In this document: positions 15,604 to 24,492 of the stretch, piece after piece
Layout: every line of letters starts with the position of its first letter
How positions within the stretch are numbered: position 1 is the stretch's first letter
Assembly (NCBI RefSeq): GCF_001571245.1
Contig: NZ_BCTK01000005.1
Coordinates: 558,001-622,000 of the forward strand
Reading direction: 5' to 3'
DNA length: 64,000 bases
DNA from: Achromobacter piechaudii NBRC 102461
Lineage (GTDB): Bacteria; Pseudomonadota; Gammaproteobacteria; Burkholderiales; Burkholderiaceae_B
The notes under the pieces: generated by a model
Told to the model about the DNA's origin: nothing
Databases searched by the model: none
What the model saw: the letters and a program-made list of their open reading frames with translations, nothing else
Made by a program: the position numbers and the translations under genes

Positions 15604-16869
15604 ATGCAAATCGTCATCGCCGGCGCCGGCATCGGCGGGCTGACGCTCGCGTTGATGCTGCATCGGCGCGGCATCGATTGCCGCATTTATGAAAGCGCGC
15701 AGGAACTCAGGCCGCTGGGCGTGGGCATCAACCTGCTGCCGCACGCCGTCAGCGAACTGGAACAACTGGGCCTGTTGCCGGCGCTGGCTGAATGCGCCAT
15801 CGAAACCTCGCAGCTGCACTACTACAACAAGTTCGGCCAGGCGATCTGGCGCGAGCCGCGCGGCTTGCAGGCGGGTTATCCGCTGCCGCAGTTCTCGGTG
15901 CATCGCGGGCAATTCCAGATGCTGCTGGCGCAAACGGTGCGAGAACGCCTGGGGGCAGACGCCATCGTCACCGGCATGGCGCTTGAAGCGGCTGAACAAG
16001 ATGCCGACGGCGCCACCGCCGTGTTCCGCCGTCGCGCCGACGGCAGCACGCAGCGTGTGCGCGGCGACATCCTGGTGGGCGCGGACGGCATCCATTCGGC
16101 GTTGCGTCGTCAACTGCACCCGGTGGGTGATGAACCGCGATTCTCTGGACGCATGTTGTGGCGCGCCGTGACAGAAGCCGACCCCTATCTGGACGGCCGC
16201 AGCATGTTCATGGCCGGCCACCAAGATCAGAAGTTCGTGTGCTATCCGATTTCCGAGCCATTGCGCCAGCAGGGCCGGTCGCTGATCAACTGGATCGCGG
16301 AACTGTCGGTGCCGGACGCCGAATTGTCCGCGACCGACTGGAACCGGCAGGTCGACAAATCCGTGTTCGCGGATCGTTTCGCCAGTTGGCGCTGGGACTG
16401 GATCGACATTCCCGCCATCATCGACGGCGCGCAGGCCATCTACGAATTCCCGCTGGTCGACCGCGATCCCCTGCCGCGTTGGACCCGGGGGCGGCTGACG
16501 CTCTTGGGCGACGCCGCGCATCCCATGTACCCCATCGGTTCGAACGGGTCGGCGCAGGCGATCCTGGATGCGCGCTGCCTGTCCGACTGGCTCGCGCAAG
16601 CGGAAAAGGGTAGTGTTCGCACGCCTGAAATCGCCTTGCTGGAATATGAGGCAGAGCGCTTGCCGCGCACGGCGGGCATCGTGCTGCGCAACCGCTTGAA
16701 CGGCCCCGAGCAAGTCATGCAGATGGCTCAAGAGCGCGCGCCGCAAGGCTTTGCGGATATCAACGACGTGATCGCGCAAGAAGAGCTGGCGGCGGTATCG
16801 CTGCGCTACAAACAACTGGCGGGTTTTGATCCCGCCGCTTTGCAGAAGAACCGGGGAACCGCGCCATGA
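15604..16869 (+). CDS. FAD-dependent aromatic monooxygenase
   Basis: A 421-residue class A flavin monooxygenase (UbiH/salicylate-hydroxylase type). GAGIGGLTLA at 7-16 is the FAD-binding Rossmann motif, the DG motif is in ILVGADGIHSALR, and the second FAD motif is LLGDAAHPMYPIGSNG. The last replaces the usual Gly-x-Gly with Ser-Asn-Gly, as in a subgroup annotated flavin-dependent oxidoreductase. It would hydroxylate an aromatic or heteroaromatic acid using NAD(P)H and O2. It is translationally coupled (ATGA) to the DUF3237 gene and followed by a Bug receptor, indicating an uptake-and-degradation operon under MarR control. Substrate not deducible. Confidence 0.85.
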   Translation: MQIVIAGAGIGGLTLALMLHRRGIDCRIYESAQELRPLGVGINLLPHAVSELEQLGLLPALAECAIETSQLHYYNKFGQAIWREPRGLQAGYPLPQFSVHRGQFQMLLAQTVRERLGADAIVTGMALEAAEQDADGATAVFRRRADGSTQRVRGDILVGADGIHSALRRQLHPVGDEPRFSGRMLWRAVTEADPYLDGRSMFMAGHQDQKFVCYPISEPLRQQGRSLINWIAELSVPDAELSATDWNRQVDKSVFADRFASWRWDWIDIPAIIDGAQAIYEFPLVDRDPLPRWTRGRLTLLGDAAHPMYPIGSNGSAQAILDARCLSDWLAQAEKGSVRTPEIALLEYEAERLPRTAGIVLRNRLNGPEQVMQMAQERAPQGFADINDVIAQEELAAVSLRYKQLAGFDPAALQKNRGTAP

Positions 16870-17351
16870 GCCAGGCCGATGCAATGACAGACCCGTTGGC
16901 GCCCCGGCTGGAACACATAGCGACCGTTGTCGTCGAGGTGGGCGCGCCGCAGGAAGTGGGCGACACGCCGCAAGGCCGCCGCCGCGTGATCCCGATCACG
17001 GGCGGCACGGTGGACGGCCCGCGCCTGGCCGGCAAAGTGCTGCCGGGCGGCGCAGATTTTCAGGTGATCCGTTCGGACACCTACACCGACATCCACGCGC
17101 GTTACGTCATCGAAACGCCCACGGGCGACCGCGTCTACGTTGAGAACACGGGCATCCGTACCGGTCACGCCGACGACATCGCCCGGCTGGTGCGCGGCGA
17201 ACCCGTGGACCCCGCCCGGATCTACTTTCGCAGCTATCCCCGCTTTGAAACGGCATCGCCCGCATTGGCCTGGATGAACGAAAGCCTGTTCGTCGGCACG
17301 GGGGCGCGCTACCCGGATCGCGTCGAGCTGCGCTTCTACCGCATTTGCTGA
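16866..17351 (+). CDS. DUF3237 domain protein
   Basis: A 161-residue protein with the DUF3237 pattern: IPITGGTVDGPRLAGKVLPGGAD near 42-64, then TGHADDIARLVRGE and PRFETASPALAWMNESLFVGTG, ending in a strand with the family's xRVELRFYRI. The family is a small beta-barrel of unknown biochemical role, frequently encoded with aromatic-catabolism genes. The ATGA overlap with the monooxygenase implies equimolar production, perhaps an isomerase or lyase acting on its product. Confidence 0.85.
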   Translation: MSQADAMTDPLAPRLEHIATVVVEVGAPQEVGDTPQGRRRVIPITGGTVDGPRLAGKVLPGGADFQVIRSDTYTDIHARYVIETPTGDRVYVENTGIRTGHADDIARLVRGEPVDPARIYFRSYPRFETASPALAWMNESLFVGTGARYPDRVELRFYRIC

Positions 17352-17401
17352 ACCCGCGGCACCCGCCGTGGCATGGATATAAAAACGACTCGGAGACAAC
17401 C

Positions 17402-18367
17402 ATGACATCAATGCTGCGCCGCCTTTTCGGCGGCTTCATGCTGTGCCTGCCCATCGTGGCCATGGCGCAGTTTCCCAATGGCCCCGTGCGCCTGAACGTC
17501 GGCTTTCCACCGGGCACCGGGCCCGACATCGTGGCCCGCACGCTGTCGCAGCATATGGGCCCGTTGCTGGGCGAAAGCGTGGTGGTCGAAAACAAGGTGG
17601 GCGCGGGTGGGCAGATTGCCGCGCAGACCGTGGCGCGCAGCCCGGCCGACGGCCAGACGCTGCTGTTGGGCGAGGTCGGCTCCATCAGCATCTCGCCCGC
17701 CACGTATCGCAATTTGAACTACAACCCGTCGCGGGACTTTGCACCGATCTCGGAAGTGGTGCGCGCCGACTTCGTGTTGGTGGTGCCGGCCGATTCGCCG
17801 TACAAGGACCTGGCCGCCTTCGTCGATGGCGCCAAGAAGGCGTCCGATCGCGTCAATTTCGCCACGTTCGGCGCGGGTACGCCGGGGCATTTTGGCGCGG
17901 AGCTGTTCGCGCGCGAAGCCGGCATGAAGATCGAGGCCATCCACTATCGGTCCACCGGCGACGCCGTGTCCGGGCTGGTCTCGGGCGCTGTTCAGGCCGC
18001 CTTCGTGACGACGGCGCTGGCCGTGCCGCAGGTGCAAGGCGGCAAAATGCGCGCCTTGGCCATTACGGGCGCACAACGTTCGCCGGCCCTGGCCAACGTG
18101 CCCACCTTCGCCGAGCGCGGCTTGCCGGCCATCAACTTCGGCGCGTGGTTCGCGCTGTTCGCGCCGGCCGGTACGCCGGACGCCGTGCTCGACCGCTTGC
18201 AGAAGGACAGCGCGGCGGCGCTGCGTCAGCCCGCCGCCGTGCGCAGCTTGGGTGAAGCCGGTTTCGTCGTGGTCGGCTCAGACCGTCAGACGTTGCAAAC
18301 CTTGTTGACGACAGAGGCCAAACGCTGGTCGGACGTTGTGAAAGCTACGGGTTTCCGGGCAGACTGA
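17402..18367 (+). CDS. Bug-family (TTT) periplasmic solute-binding protein
   Basis: Starting at the ATG at 17402 (preceded by GGAGAC), 321 residues with a signal peptide ending at VAMA. Family signatures are present: VRLNVGFPPGTGPDIVARTL near the N-terminus, VVENKVGAGGQIAAQTVA, and the end of the ligand lobe. Bug proteins bind carboxylates, often aromatic acids, for TctAB permeases; no permease is in the window, which is usual. It is the third gene of the MarR-controlled operon and probably captures the monooxygenase substrate. Confidence 0.9.
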   Translation: MTSMLRRLFGGFMLCLPIVAMAQFPNGPVRLNVGFPPGTGPDIVARTLSQHMGPLLGESVVVENKVGAGGQIAAQTVARSPADGQTLLLGEVGSISISPATYRNLNYNPSRDFAPISEVVRADFVLVVPADSPYKDLAAFVDGAKKASDRVNFATFGAGTPGHFGAELFAREAGMKIEAIHYRSTGDAVSGLVSGAVQAAFVTTALAVPQVQGGKMRALAITGAQRSPALANVPTFAERGLPAINFGAWFALFAPAGTPDAVLDRLQKDSAAALRQPAAVRSLGEAGFVVVGSDRQTLQTLLTTEAKRWSDVVKATGFRAD

Positions 18368-18412
18368 TTGCCGTCAGCGCGCCGGCACGCAGGGCGTGTC
18401 GGCGGGCGCTTT

Positions 18413-19228
18413 TCAAACCGACACCGGCATCTCTGCTTGATACGCCGCGTGCAGCAACGCCAGCAAGCGCGGCGCATCCGGCATCGCGGTGTCGCCGATC
18501 CGGCGTACCGCGATGCCCGGCGTCCACGAGTTCATGACCGCCGCCCCTGCCAGCCCGGGCAGCGTATCCAGCGTCACGGCCTGCCTGCGTTGAGGCACGC
18601 CCATTTTTTCTAACTGGCGCTGCACGACACCCAGCGTGGTGCCGGTCAGCATCGCCGCGTCCGGCCAAACCACCGCGCTGCCATCCCAGAACGCCAGGTT
18701 CCAGATCGACGCTTCGCTCAAGCGCCCCTGACGGTCCACGAATGCCGCATCGTCATGACCTTGCGCCACGGCCTGGCGCAACAGATAGGTTTTCGCCACC
18801 TCGCCGACATGTTTCACCGATGGCAGCATCCGCTCGTGCTCGAATGCCGCCAGCGACAAGGGACCGGCGGGGCCGGAGGCCGGTGGGCTCGTGCGCACCA
18901 GCACATCCAGGGGTTGGCGCTTATCGGCGACGACGAATTCGCCCGCCCGGGAAACCACCGTGGCCACCAGCGACAAGTCCGGTGCGCTCGCCCGGATGGC
19001 GTTGCGCAGCGCGTCCAGGATGACGGCATCCGGCAGCGCCTGACCGAACATTTCAAGTGAGGCGGCGTGCAAGCGGGCCAGATGCAGATCCAGCCCTCGC
19101 ACCTGTCCGCCGCGCACCTGCATTGCCGTGAAATGGGCGTACCCGGCGAATGCCAGCGGCGCCAGATCGGCAAGGGTGGCCGCTTGGCCATTGTGTTGAG
19201 TGACGGGAAAGCCAAGCAGGTCGGACAT
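18413..19228 (-). CDS. Class IV (branched-chain-like) aminotransferase
   Basis: 271 residues with the PLP-dependent class IV fold. Candidate catalytic Lys is in PSVKHVGEVAKTYLL. The substrate/PLP-binding strand is DAAFVDRQGRLSEASIWNLAFWDG, followed by a TGTTLGVVQRQL phosphate-binding segment. Relatives include BCAT, D-amino-acid transaminase and aminodeoxychorismate lyase; the specificity cannot be fixed by eye. It is divergent from a LysR gene, which probably controls it. Confidence 0.85.
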   Translation of the reverse strand: MSDLLGFPVTQHNGQAATLADLAPLAFAGYAHFTAMQVRGGQVRGLDLHLARLHAASLEMFGQALPDAVILDALRNAIRASAPDLSLVATVVSRAGEFVVADKRQPLDVLVRTSPPASGPAGPLSLAAFEHERMLPSVKHVGEVAKTYLLRQAVAQGHDDAAFVDRQGRLSEASIWNLAFWDGSAVVWPDAAMLTGTTLGVVQRQLEKMGVPQRRQAVTLDTLPGLAGAAVMNSWTPGIAVRRIGDTAMPDAPRLLALLHAAYQAEMPVSV

Positions 19229-19245
19229 CGGAAAACTCCAGGCGG

Positions 19246-19322
19246 ATCATCAAGTTCCGCCACTATCCTGGATTGCCCTACGCAGGGGAAACGAGTAATT
19301 TTCACCACATCATCAAATTCGG
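19246..19322. promoter_or_regulatory. Imperfect direct repeats in aminotransferase-LysR intergenic region
   Basis: ATCATCAAGTTCCG (19246-19259) and ATCATCAAATTCGG (19309-19322) match at 12 of 14 positions and flank the divergent promoters, a possible pair of LysR contact sites. Confidence 0.35.
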
Positions 19323-19333
19323 CTTGAAGATTC

Positions 19334-20266
19334 ATGACTCGGACCTTGCCTGGCACCCGCGCGCTGCGTACCTTCGAGGCGGCCGCGCGCCTTCTGAATT
19401 TCACGCGGGCCGCCGCCGAAGTGGGGCTGACTCCCGCCGCCGTCAGCTATCAGGTCAAAGAGATCGAAGATCAGCTGGACCTCGTGCTTTTCACGCGCAC
19501 CAGCCGCAGCATCCAGCTGACGCCGGCCGGCTCCGTGCTGTACGAGGCCGCCACCGACGCGCTCGCTACGCTGCAACGCGCGGTGGCGAAGGCGCGGCGA
19601 TTGAACCGGCCGGGCGGGCAGTTGAAAGTGTCGCTGGGCGCGCGCTTCGCGACCCACTGGTTGTTGCCTCGGCTTGCCCAATGGCGTGCGGCCAACCCCG
19701 GGCTGGAGCTGACCTTCGACATCAGCGATGCGGTGCGCGATTTCGATGCCGACGACGTGGACGTCGCCATCCGATTCGGCGCGGGAACCTACCCCGGCGC
19801 CATCGCGCATCGTCTGTTCCATACCGAAGTCGTGCCCGTGTGCAGCCCGGCCCTGTTGCAGGCCGGTACGCCCCTGTCCTCGCCCCGCGATCTCGCCAAG
19901 CACACCTTGTGCTTCGTGGATTGCAAGCCGGGCGGCATCGTGTGGCCGAACTGGCCCATGTGGATGGCGGCGGCCGGGATCGACGATTTCGACGACAGCC
20001 GCAGCGTGGCGTTCTCGGAATCCAGCCACGTCGTGCAGGCAGTGCTCGATGGCGGCGCTGTCGGCCTGGTGGAATGGGAGCTGGTCGAACGGGATGTGCA
20101 GGCGGGCCGCCTTGCGCGGTTGTTCGACGTGGGGGTGCGGGTGGCGCCCGAATTCGCCTATCACCTGGTGTACCCGCAGGGCAGCGATGCCGATCCTCGC
20201 GTCGCGGCGTTGCGCGATTGGATGCTGGAAAACGTACGGGACCACGACGCCGCCACGGCACCGTGA
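19334..20266 (+). CDS. LysR-family regulator (GcvA-like)
   Basis: A 310-residue LysR protein. The winged helix at 8-66 includes FTRAAAEVGLTPAAVSYQVKEIEDQLDLVLF, a form typical of the GcvA/AmpR subgroup, and the substrate-binding domain starts near 95 (LKVSLGARFATHWLLPRL). It is transcribed away from the class IV aminotransferase with about 105 bp between starts, so it likely regulates that gene and itself. Effector unknown, plausibly an amino acid or keto acid. Confidence 0.9.
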   Translation: MTRTLPGTRALRTFEAAARLLNFTRAAAEVGLTPAAVSYQVKEIEDQLDLVLFTRTSRSIQLTPAGSVLYEAATDALATLQRAVAKARRLNRPGGQLKVSLGARFATHWLLPRLAQWRAANPGLELTFDISDAVRDFDADDVDVAIRFGAGTYPGAIAHRLFHTEVVPVCSPALLQAGTPLSSPRDLAKHTLCFVDCKPGGIVWPNWPMWMAAAGIDDFDDSRSVAFSESSHVVQAVLDGGAVGLVEWELVERDVQAGRLARLFDVGVRVAPEFAYHLVYPQGSDADPRVAALRDWMLENVRDHDAATAP

Positions 20267-20423
20267 AGCGGCCAATCGAGTGCATTCGTTCCATCAATAG
20301 AACAGTTTGTTCCGGCCAAAATCGTCCGTTTTGCACGGAGGACTAGTGCGCCGGTCATGGGCCTGCCGGTAGAATCCCTCCGCATACCACCCTCTATCTA
20401 CCAGTCGAAAGGTCCATATTCTT

Positions 20424-21023
20424 ATGAGCAACGCTTATCTCGAGGCACTCAAGAAGCGCCGTACGCAGTATTCGCTGGGCCGCAATGTGTCGGCTTCGAA
20501 GGAAGAACTGGCCACGCTGATCCAGGAAGCGATCAAGCACAGCCCGTCGTCGTTCAACTCGCAAAGCTCGCGCGCCGTCATTCTGTTTGGCGATGAAAGC
20601 GTGAAGCTCTGGGACCTGGCCATCGAGGAAGTGCGCAAGGTTGCGCCGGCTGAAGGGTTCGACAAGACCGAAGCCAAGCTCAAGAGCTTCGCGGCTGGCG
20701 TGGGCACGGTGCTGTTCTTCGAAGACCAGGACGTCGTGCGCAGCCTGCAAGAAAAATTCGCCCTGTACGCGGACAATTTCCCCGTGTGGTCGGAACAATC
20801 GGGCGGCATGGCCCAACTGTCGACCTGGGCTGCCCTGGCCAACGCCGGCGTGGGCGCCAGCCTGCAACACTACAACCCGCTGATCGACGCCGCCGTCGCT
20901 CGCGAATGGAACGTGCCCGCCTCGTGGAAGCTGCGCGCGCAAATGCCGTTCGGCTCGAACGAAAACGGCTTTGGCGACAAGCCCTTCATGGATGACGCCG
21001 AGCGTTTCCGCGTGGTTGGCTGA
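20424..21023 (+). CDS. Nitroreductase-family oxidoreductase
   Basis: A 199-residue FMN-dependent protein of the short nitroreductase subgroup related to yeast Frm2/Hbn1. Features seen are KKRRTQYSLG near the N-terminus for FMN phosphate contact, SPSSFNSQSSRAVIL, and the C-terminal glycine-containing GVGASLQHYNP segment. It would reduce nitroaromatics or unsaturated carbonyl compounds using NAD(P)H. It is a single-gene unit with a double hairpin after it. Confidence 0.88.
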   Translation: MSNAYLEALKKRRTQYSLGRNVSASKEELATLIQEAIKHSPSSFNSQSSRAVILFGDESVKLWDLAIEEVRKVAPAEGFDKTEAKLKSFAAGVGTVLFFEDQDVVRSLQEKFALYADNFPVWSEQSGGMAQLSTWAALANAGVGASLQHYNPLIDAAVAREWNVPASWKLRAQMPFGSNENGFGDKPFMDDAERFRVVG

Positions 21024-21036
21024 ATCGCCTGACGTG

Positions 21037-21059
21037 AATCAGGCGCTTGCCGCCTGATT
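21037..21059 (+). terminator. Hairpin after nitroreductase gene
   Basis: AATCAGGCG and CGCCTGATT form a 9-bp perfect stem with a 5-nt loop, 14 bp after the stop codon. It lacks a T-run, so it may stabilise the 3' end. Confidence 0.4.
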
Positions 21060-21072
21060 GAAAACGTCCTGC

Positions 21073-21115
21073 AAGCCCGTATTCCCGACATCGGAAATGC
21101 GGGCTTTTGCTTTGG
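21073..21115 (+). terminator. Rho-independent terminator
   Basis: AAGCCCG/CGGGCTT arms with further imperfect pairing around a short loop, followed by TTTTGCTTT. It separates the nitroreductase from the diguanylate cyclase. Confidence 0.6.
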
Positions 21116-21223
21116 GGGAAGGGAAAGTGGCCAAGCATGCATAATGTTCGATTGCCCGGACCGCCCCTATGCGCCGGCTTTGCATTGCCGCGCGGCAGGA
21201 CGCGCACTTCGAGGAGATGTCTT

Positions 21224-22249
21224 ATGGATCCGATACTTGCAGGTCTGTCGAATTCCTTGCCTCTGGCCAAGACGGTCGAGCAGCTGACCCGCCCGCTGCT
21301 GGACATGCTGGGCAGCGTGACGGGCCTGGAATCCACCTACCTGACCGAGATCGATCTGGACACCAATCTTCAGCACGTGCGGTATGCCCGCAACGTAGGC
21401 GATATGCAGATCCCCGAAGGGCTGTCGGTGCCCTGGTCGGACACGCTCTGCAAGCGTGCGCTGGAAGAAGGCCGCATGTGCACCAACGACGTCGCCAGTT
21501 GCTGGCCTGATTCCGAGGCCGCGCGGCAATTGGGCATCCAGACCTACGTCAGCGCGCCGGTTCGCACCGATGAAGGCCGGCTGCTGGGCACGCTATGCGC
21601 GGCCAGCGCGCGGCGTCAGCAGTTGGCGCCGCAGGCCGAATCCGTGTTGAAGCTGTTTTCCAACGTGATCGCCAATTTCCTGCAACGCGAGATCCTGATG
21701 GAGCAGCTGCACTTGGCCAACGTCCAGCTCAGGTCCTACGCCATGACCGATCCCTTGACCGGCCTGCCGAATCGCCGCGCGCTGTACGAAGAGCTGGAGC
21801 GCCTGGAGCAACGCGCGCTTCGGGACGGCGGCAGTGTGCTGGTGGGAGTGATCGACCTGGATGGATTCAAGGGCATTAACGATACCTATGGGCACCAGCA
21901 GGGCGACCTGTTCTTGCAGGAAGTTTCGCGGCGGATTGCGGGCGCCTTGCGCACGTCCGACCTGTTGGGCCGGATCGGCGGCGACGAATTCGTGCTGGTC
22001 GGCCCGGGCCCCGATGCCACCGAGGGCGGCGATGCGATCCAAGCCGCGCTGTCCCAGGAAGAACGCGTCACGGCGGCCACGATAGGACGCTATCAACTGG
22101 GTGACGCCGTGGTGGCCTACGAAGGGGCCAGCGTGGGCGTGGTGGCGGTGGATCCGCGCGGCCTGGATGCCGAGGCCGCCGTCCGGCTGGCCGATGCGCG
22201 CATGTATGAAATCAAGCGGGCGCGCAAAAACGCGCGCACGATACATTGA
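21224..22249 (+). CDS. Diguanylate cyclase with GAF sensor domain
   Basis: The ATG at 21224 follows GAGGAG and gives 341 residues. Residues 15-150 form a GAF domain (LTEIDLDTNLQ, then APVRTDEGRLLGTLCA). A GGDEF domain follows, with TDPLTGLPNRR at 175-185 and an intact GGDEF active site at 252-256. An inhibitory RxxD site (R243-D246) lies five residues before it, so product feedback by cyclic di-GMP is expected. There is no membrane segment, so it is a cytosolic sensor making c-di-GMP; the GAF ligand is unknown. Confidence 0.93.
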   Translation: MDPILAGLSNSLPLAKTVEQLTRPLLDMLGSVTGLESTYLTEIDLDTNLQHVRYARNVGDMQIPEGLSVPWSDTLCKRALEEGRMCTNDVASCWPDSEAARQLGIQTYVSAPVRTDEGRLLGTLCAASARRQQLAPQAESVLKLFSNVIANFLQREILMEQLHLANVQLRSYAMTDPLTGLPNRRALYEELERLEQRALRDGGSVLVGVIDLDGFKGINDTYGHQQGDLFLQEVSRRIAGALRTSDLLGRIGGDEFVLVGPGPDATEGGDAIQAALSQEERVTAATIGRYQLGDAVVAYEGASVGVVAVDPRGLDAEAAVRLADARMYEIKRARKNARTIH

Positions 22250-22289
22250 CGCCGTACTGAACCGCGCCCGGCGCTCGCACTCGCGGGTG

Positions 22290-23225
22290 CTAACGGTAGC
22301 TTTGCGTGGCGGCCGCCCATTTGAACGTGCGCCGCCACGTGTCGCCGCGCTGGCGTAATTGCAGATCAAAAAATCCATCTGTCTTGCCGGGCAGGATCAC
22401 CAGCGTATTGCTGGCGTCGGACATGTCGTGCTGGCGCGTCCCGTCCGGGTTCCAATCCCCGGCAATCGACTTGACGAAAGACATCGGCTGCGCGAACACC
22501 ACGCGCAGCGTGGCGCCGTCCAGACGGAACAGATACAAGGCTTCGAAATCCGCGCCGCCGCCTGAATAGCCTTCGCTCCAGCCAGCGCGCAAGCCGAACG
22601 CCACGTCGTCGGGCGCGATCTTGTAGGCGGCCAGATCGAAGCGCGTCCATTTTGAAGGCAGCGACTCCAGCGGCGCGCCCGCATCCTGCATGGCGAGATC
22701 GGCGGGCAGGTCGATATCCGTCTGGCTCCAGTCGGTGGGCGTGGCGACCGGTCCGTCGGTGCGCGCGAGCAACGTGGGCGGCTGGCCAGGCGAGGCGCTG
22801 AAGACGCCGACCCAGATGGCGTTCTGATCGGCGCCAGACAAGGCATCGCAATCGCCGCCGCCGTATTGCAGCAGCCGCTGCGCGCGTTCGGGCGAGGCCG
22901 CCAGACACACCATGGCGACATAGGCGTCTGGCCGCTGAGGCCAGGGCTTGGCGCCGGCCAGAATCAGACGCCGGGAATCTTCGCCGGGCGCCAGTTGCTG
23001 AACCAGGAATTCGCGGCTGAAGCCGGCCGGCAGCGCCACGCCCAGGCCATCGGGGCGAGGCGCGCCGCTCATCTGGCTGTCGTACAGCTTGCGGGCGTCT
23101 TCGGTCTGGATCGCCGAGCGCGCCTTGTCGAGCGAGGGCACGGTGGTATCGGCCAGCGCGGGCTGGCCGAGCAGGGCGGCGGCCAACAAGCCGGACGACA
23201 TGAGAAACGCGGGTAGGGTGCGCAT
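22290..23225 (-). CDS. Secreted protein, unknown function
   Basis: The start is taken at the ATG at 23225, where a Sec signal peptide begins (cleavage near QPALA); an open frame extends much further upstream but only as an antisense artefact of the DUF1311 gene. The 311-residue product has a mature domain rich in aromatic and acidic residues, including two Cys (MVCLA, GGDCDAL) that may pair. No catalytic motif or family is recognised. It is divergent from the DUF1311 gene, with starts 166 bp apart. Confidence 0.65.
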   Translation of the reverse strand: MRTLPAFLMSSGLLAAALLGQPALADTTVPSLDKARSAIQTEDARKLYDSQMSGAPRPDGLGVALPAGFSREFLVQQLAPGEDSRRLILAGAKPWPQRPDAYVAMVCLAASPERAQRLLQYGGGDCDALSGADQNAIWVGVFSASPGQPPTLLARTDGPVATPTDWSQTDIDLPADLAMQDAGAPLESLPSKWTRFDLAAYKIAPDDVAFGLRAGWSEGYSGGGADFEALYLFRLDGATLRVVFAQPMSFVKSIAGDWNPDGTRQHDMSDASNTLVILPGKTDGFFDLQLRQRGDTWRRTFKWAAATQSYR

Positions 23226-23390
23226 GGGGTGCCGTACTCTGTTTCGGTGCAGCGGTTTGATTTCATGCAAAATGGCACGCGATCGACTGTCGTGGGGTTC
23301 GTCGGCCCCGGCAGCGACGCGTACGAACGATACCGCGAACCCGTCGTCGGCGATGGTTTCGCTACCCGTCTTCCATGCCAGGAAAACAAA

Positions 23391-24221
23391 ATGAAAACTG
23401 GAACCGCCGCCGTGAAGGGCATGCTGTTGTTGAGCCTCGTCGTGGCGTCCGCGCCCGCTTTCGCTATCCAATGCAGCAAAGCCGCGAGCGCAGTTGAAAA
23501 GCTGATCTGCGCGGACAAGCAGACCGTAGCGGCCGACACCCAATTGAACCGCGCCTACAACGCCATTCTCAAGGCCGCGCCCGACGTCGATATCCAAGCC
23601 ATGCTGGTGGCCAGCCAGAAGCGCTGGATCGAAGCGCGCGACCGGGCGCTGGATCGTTTGATCACGGACCCGGACGCATTGCCTGACGACAAGAACGCCG
23701 GTGAAATCGCCCGTGACCTGATCCTTGACCGCGCAGCGCAGTTCAAGGAAGTCGACAAGAAAAGCGGAACGCCCGCGATGATCAACCGCGCCGTCCAGCA
23801 AAAGAAATTCCAATCGCAGTTCACGGGCGGGGCGTATGCCGGCTACTGGACGACGTGCGACGTCCTGCCGCGCGACTACGTCAACTACGCCTGCTTCGCC
23901 ATTCGCCACTATCAGCACAACGGCCGCGTGTGCACCGTGGACGAGTCCTGGGCTTCGGGCGACGTCTACACCAAGCGGTACGTTGCCGACGTGGTTGACC
24001 GCAAGCCGAAGGTCATCGCGTCCTGCTCGTTCAACAGCAGTGACGAAGCCTGCGTCAGTGTGGGCGGCGCGCCGGCTACGTGGAACCGCAAGCCTGCGCA
24101 ACCTGAGTATGTCTACGCATCGCGCCCCTTGCCCAAGATCGACGGCGAGATCGATATCGACGACGACATCGAATGGGCGCAAGCCTGCCTGACGGATCCG
24201 GGATTTCCGGGAGGCCGCTAG
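23391..24221 (+). CDS. DUF1311 / LprI-like secreted protein
   Basis: The ATG at 23391 gives 276 residues with a signal peptide ending at APAFA. The mature N-terminus has the DUF1311 pattern: C-x-K-A-x-x-x-x-E-K-L-I-C, then L-N-R-A-Y, and QKRWIEARDRA. This module occurs in LprI, a lysozyme inhibitor of mycobacteria. The C-terminal 150 residues contain several Cys (TTCDVL, NYACF, RVCTV, ASCSF, EACVS) and are not recognised. Probably periplasmic. Confidence 0.8.
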   Translation: MKTGTAAVKGMLLLSLVVASAPAFAIQCSKAASAVEKLICADKQTVAADTQLNRAYNAILKAAPDVDIQAMLVASQKRWIEARDRALDRLITDPDALPDDKNAGEIARDLILDRAAQFKEVDKKSGTPAMINRAVQQKKFQSQFTGGAYAGYWTTCDVLPRDYVNYACFAIRHYQHNGRVCTVDESWASGDVYTKRYVADVVDRKPKVIASCSFNSSDEACVSVGGAPATWNRKPAQPEYVYASRPLPKIDGEIDIDDDIEWAQACLTDPGFPGGR

Positions 24222-24492
24222 GCGCGCCATTGCGTGTAGACCCGGCCAGCCGCTGGCCGGTCGGTGTCAGACTGTAATCGCTGGTGGCAGTTCGGAAGGC
24301 TGCCGTGAGGGCCGCAACCGACGCCGGGTGCAGTGGGAACCGGCCAAGTTGGCGCGGCGTAAGGCGTCGCCAGCACGGCCTTTGGCGCGCAAGGTTTTGA
24401 AACGCACTGATGTCCCGTCCGGCCAATTCGTCCACGGCACGGACGTAGAATGCCGCTTTGCATCAGTGCCATCCGGCTTCTCGGAACAAACC

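Noticed and set aside
23226..24230. Upstream extension of the minus-strand secreted protein
   Set aside because: It overlaps the DUF1311 gene in antisense, and a signal peptide starts exactly at 23225.
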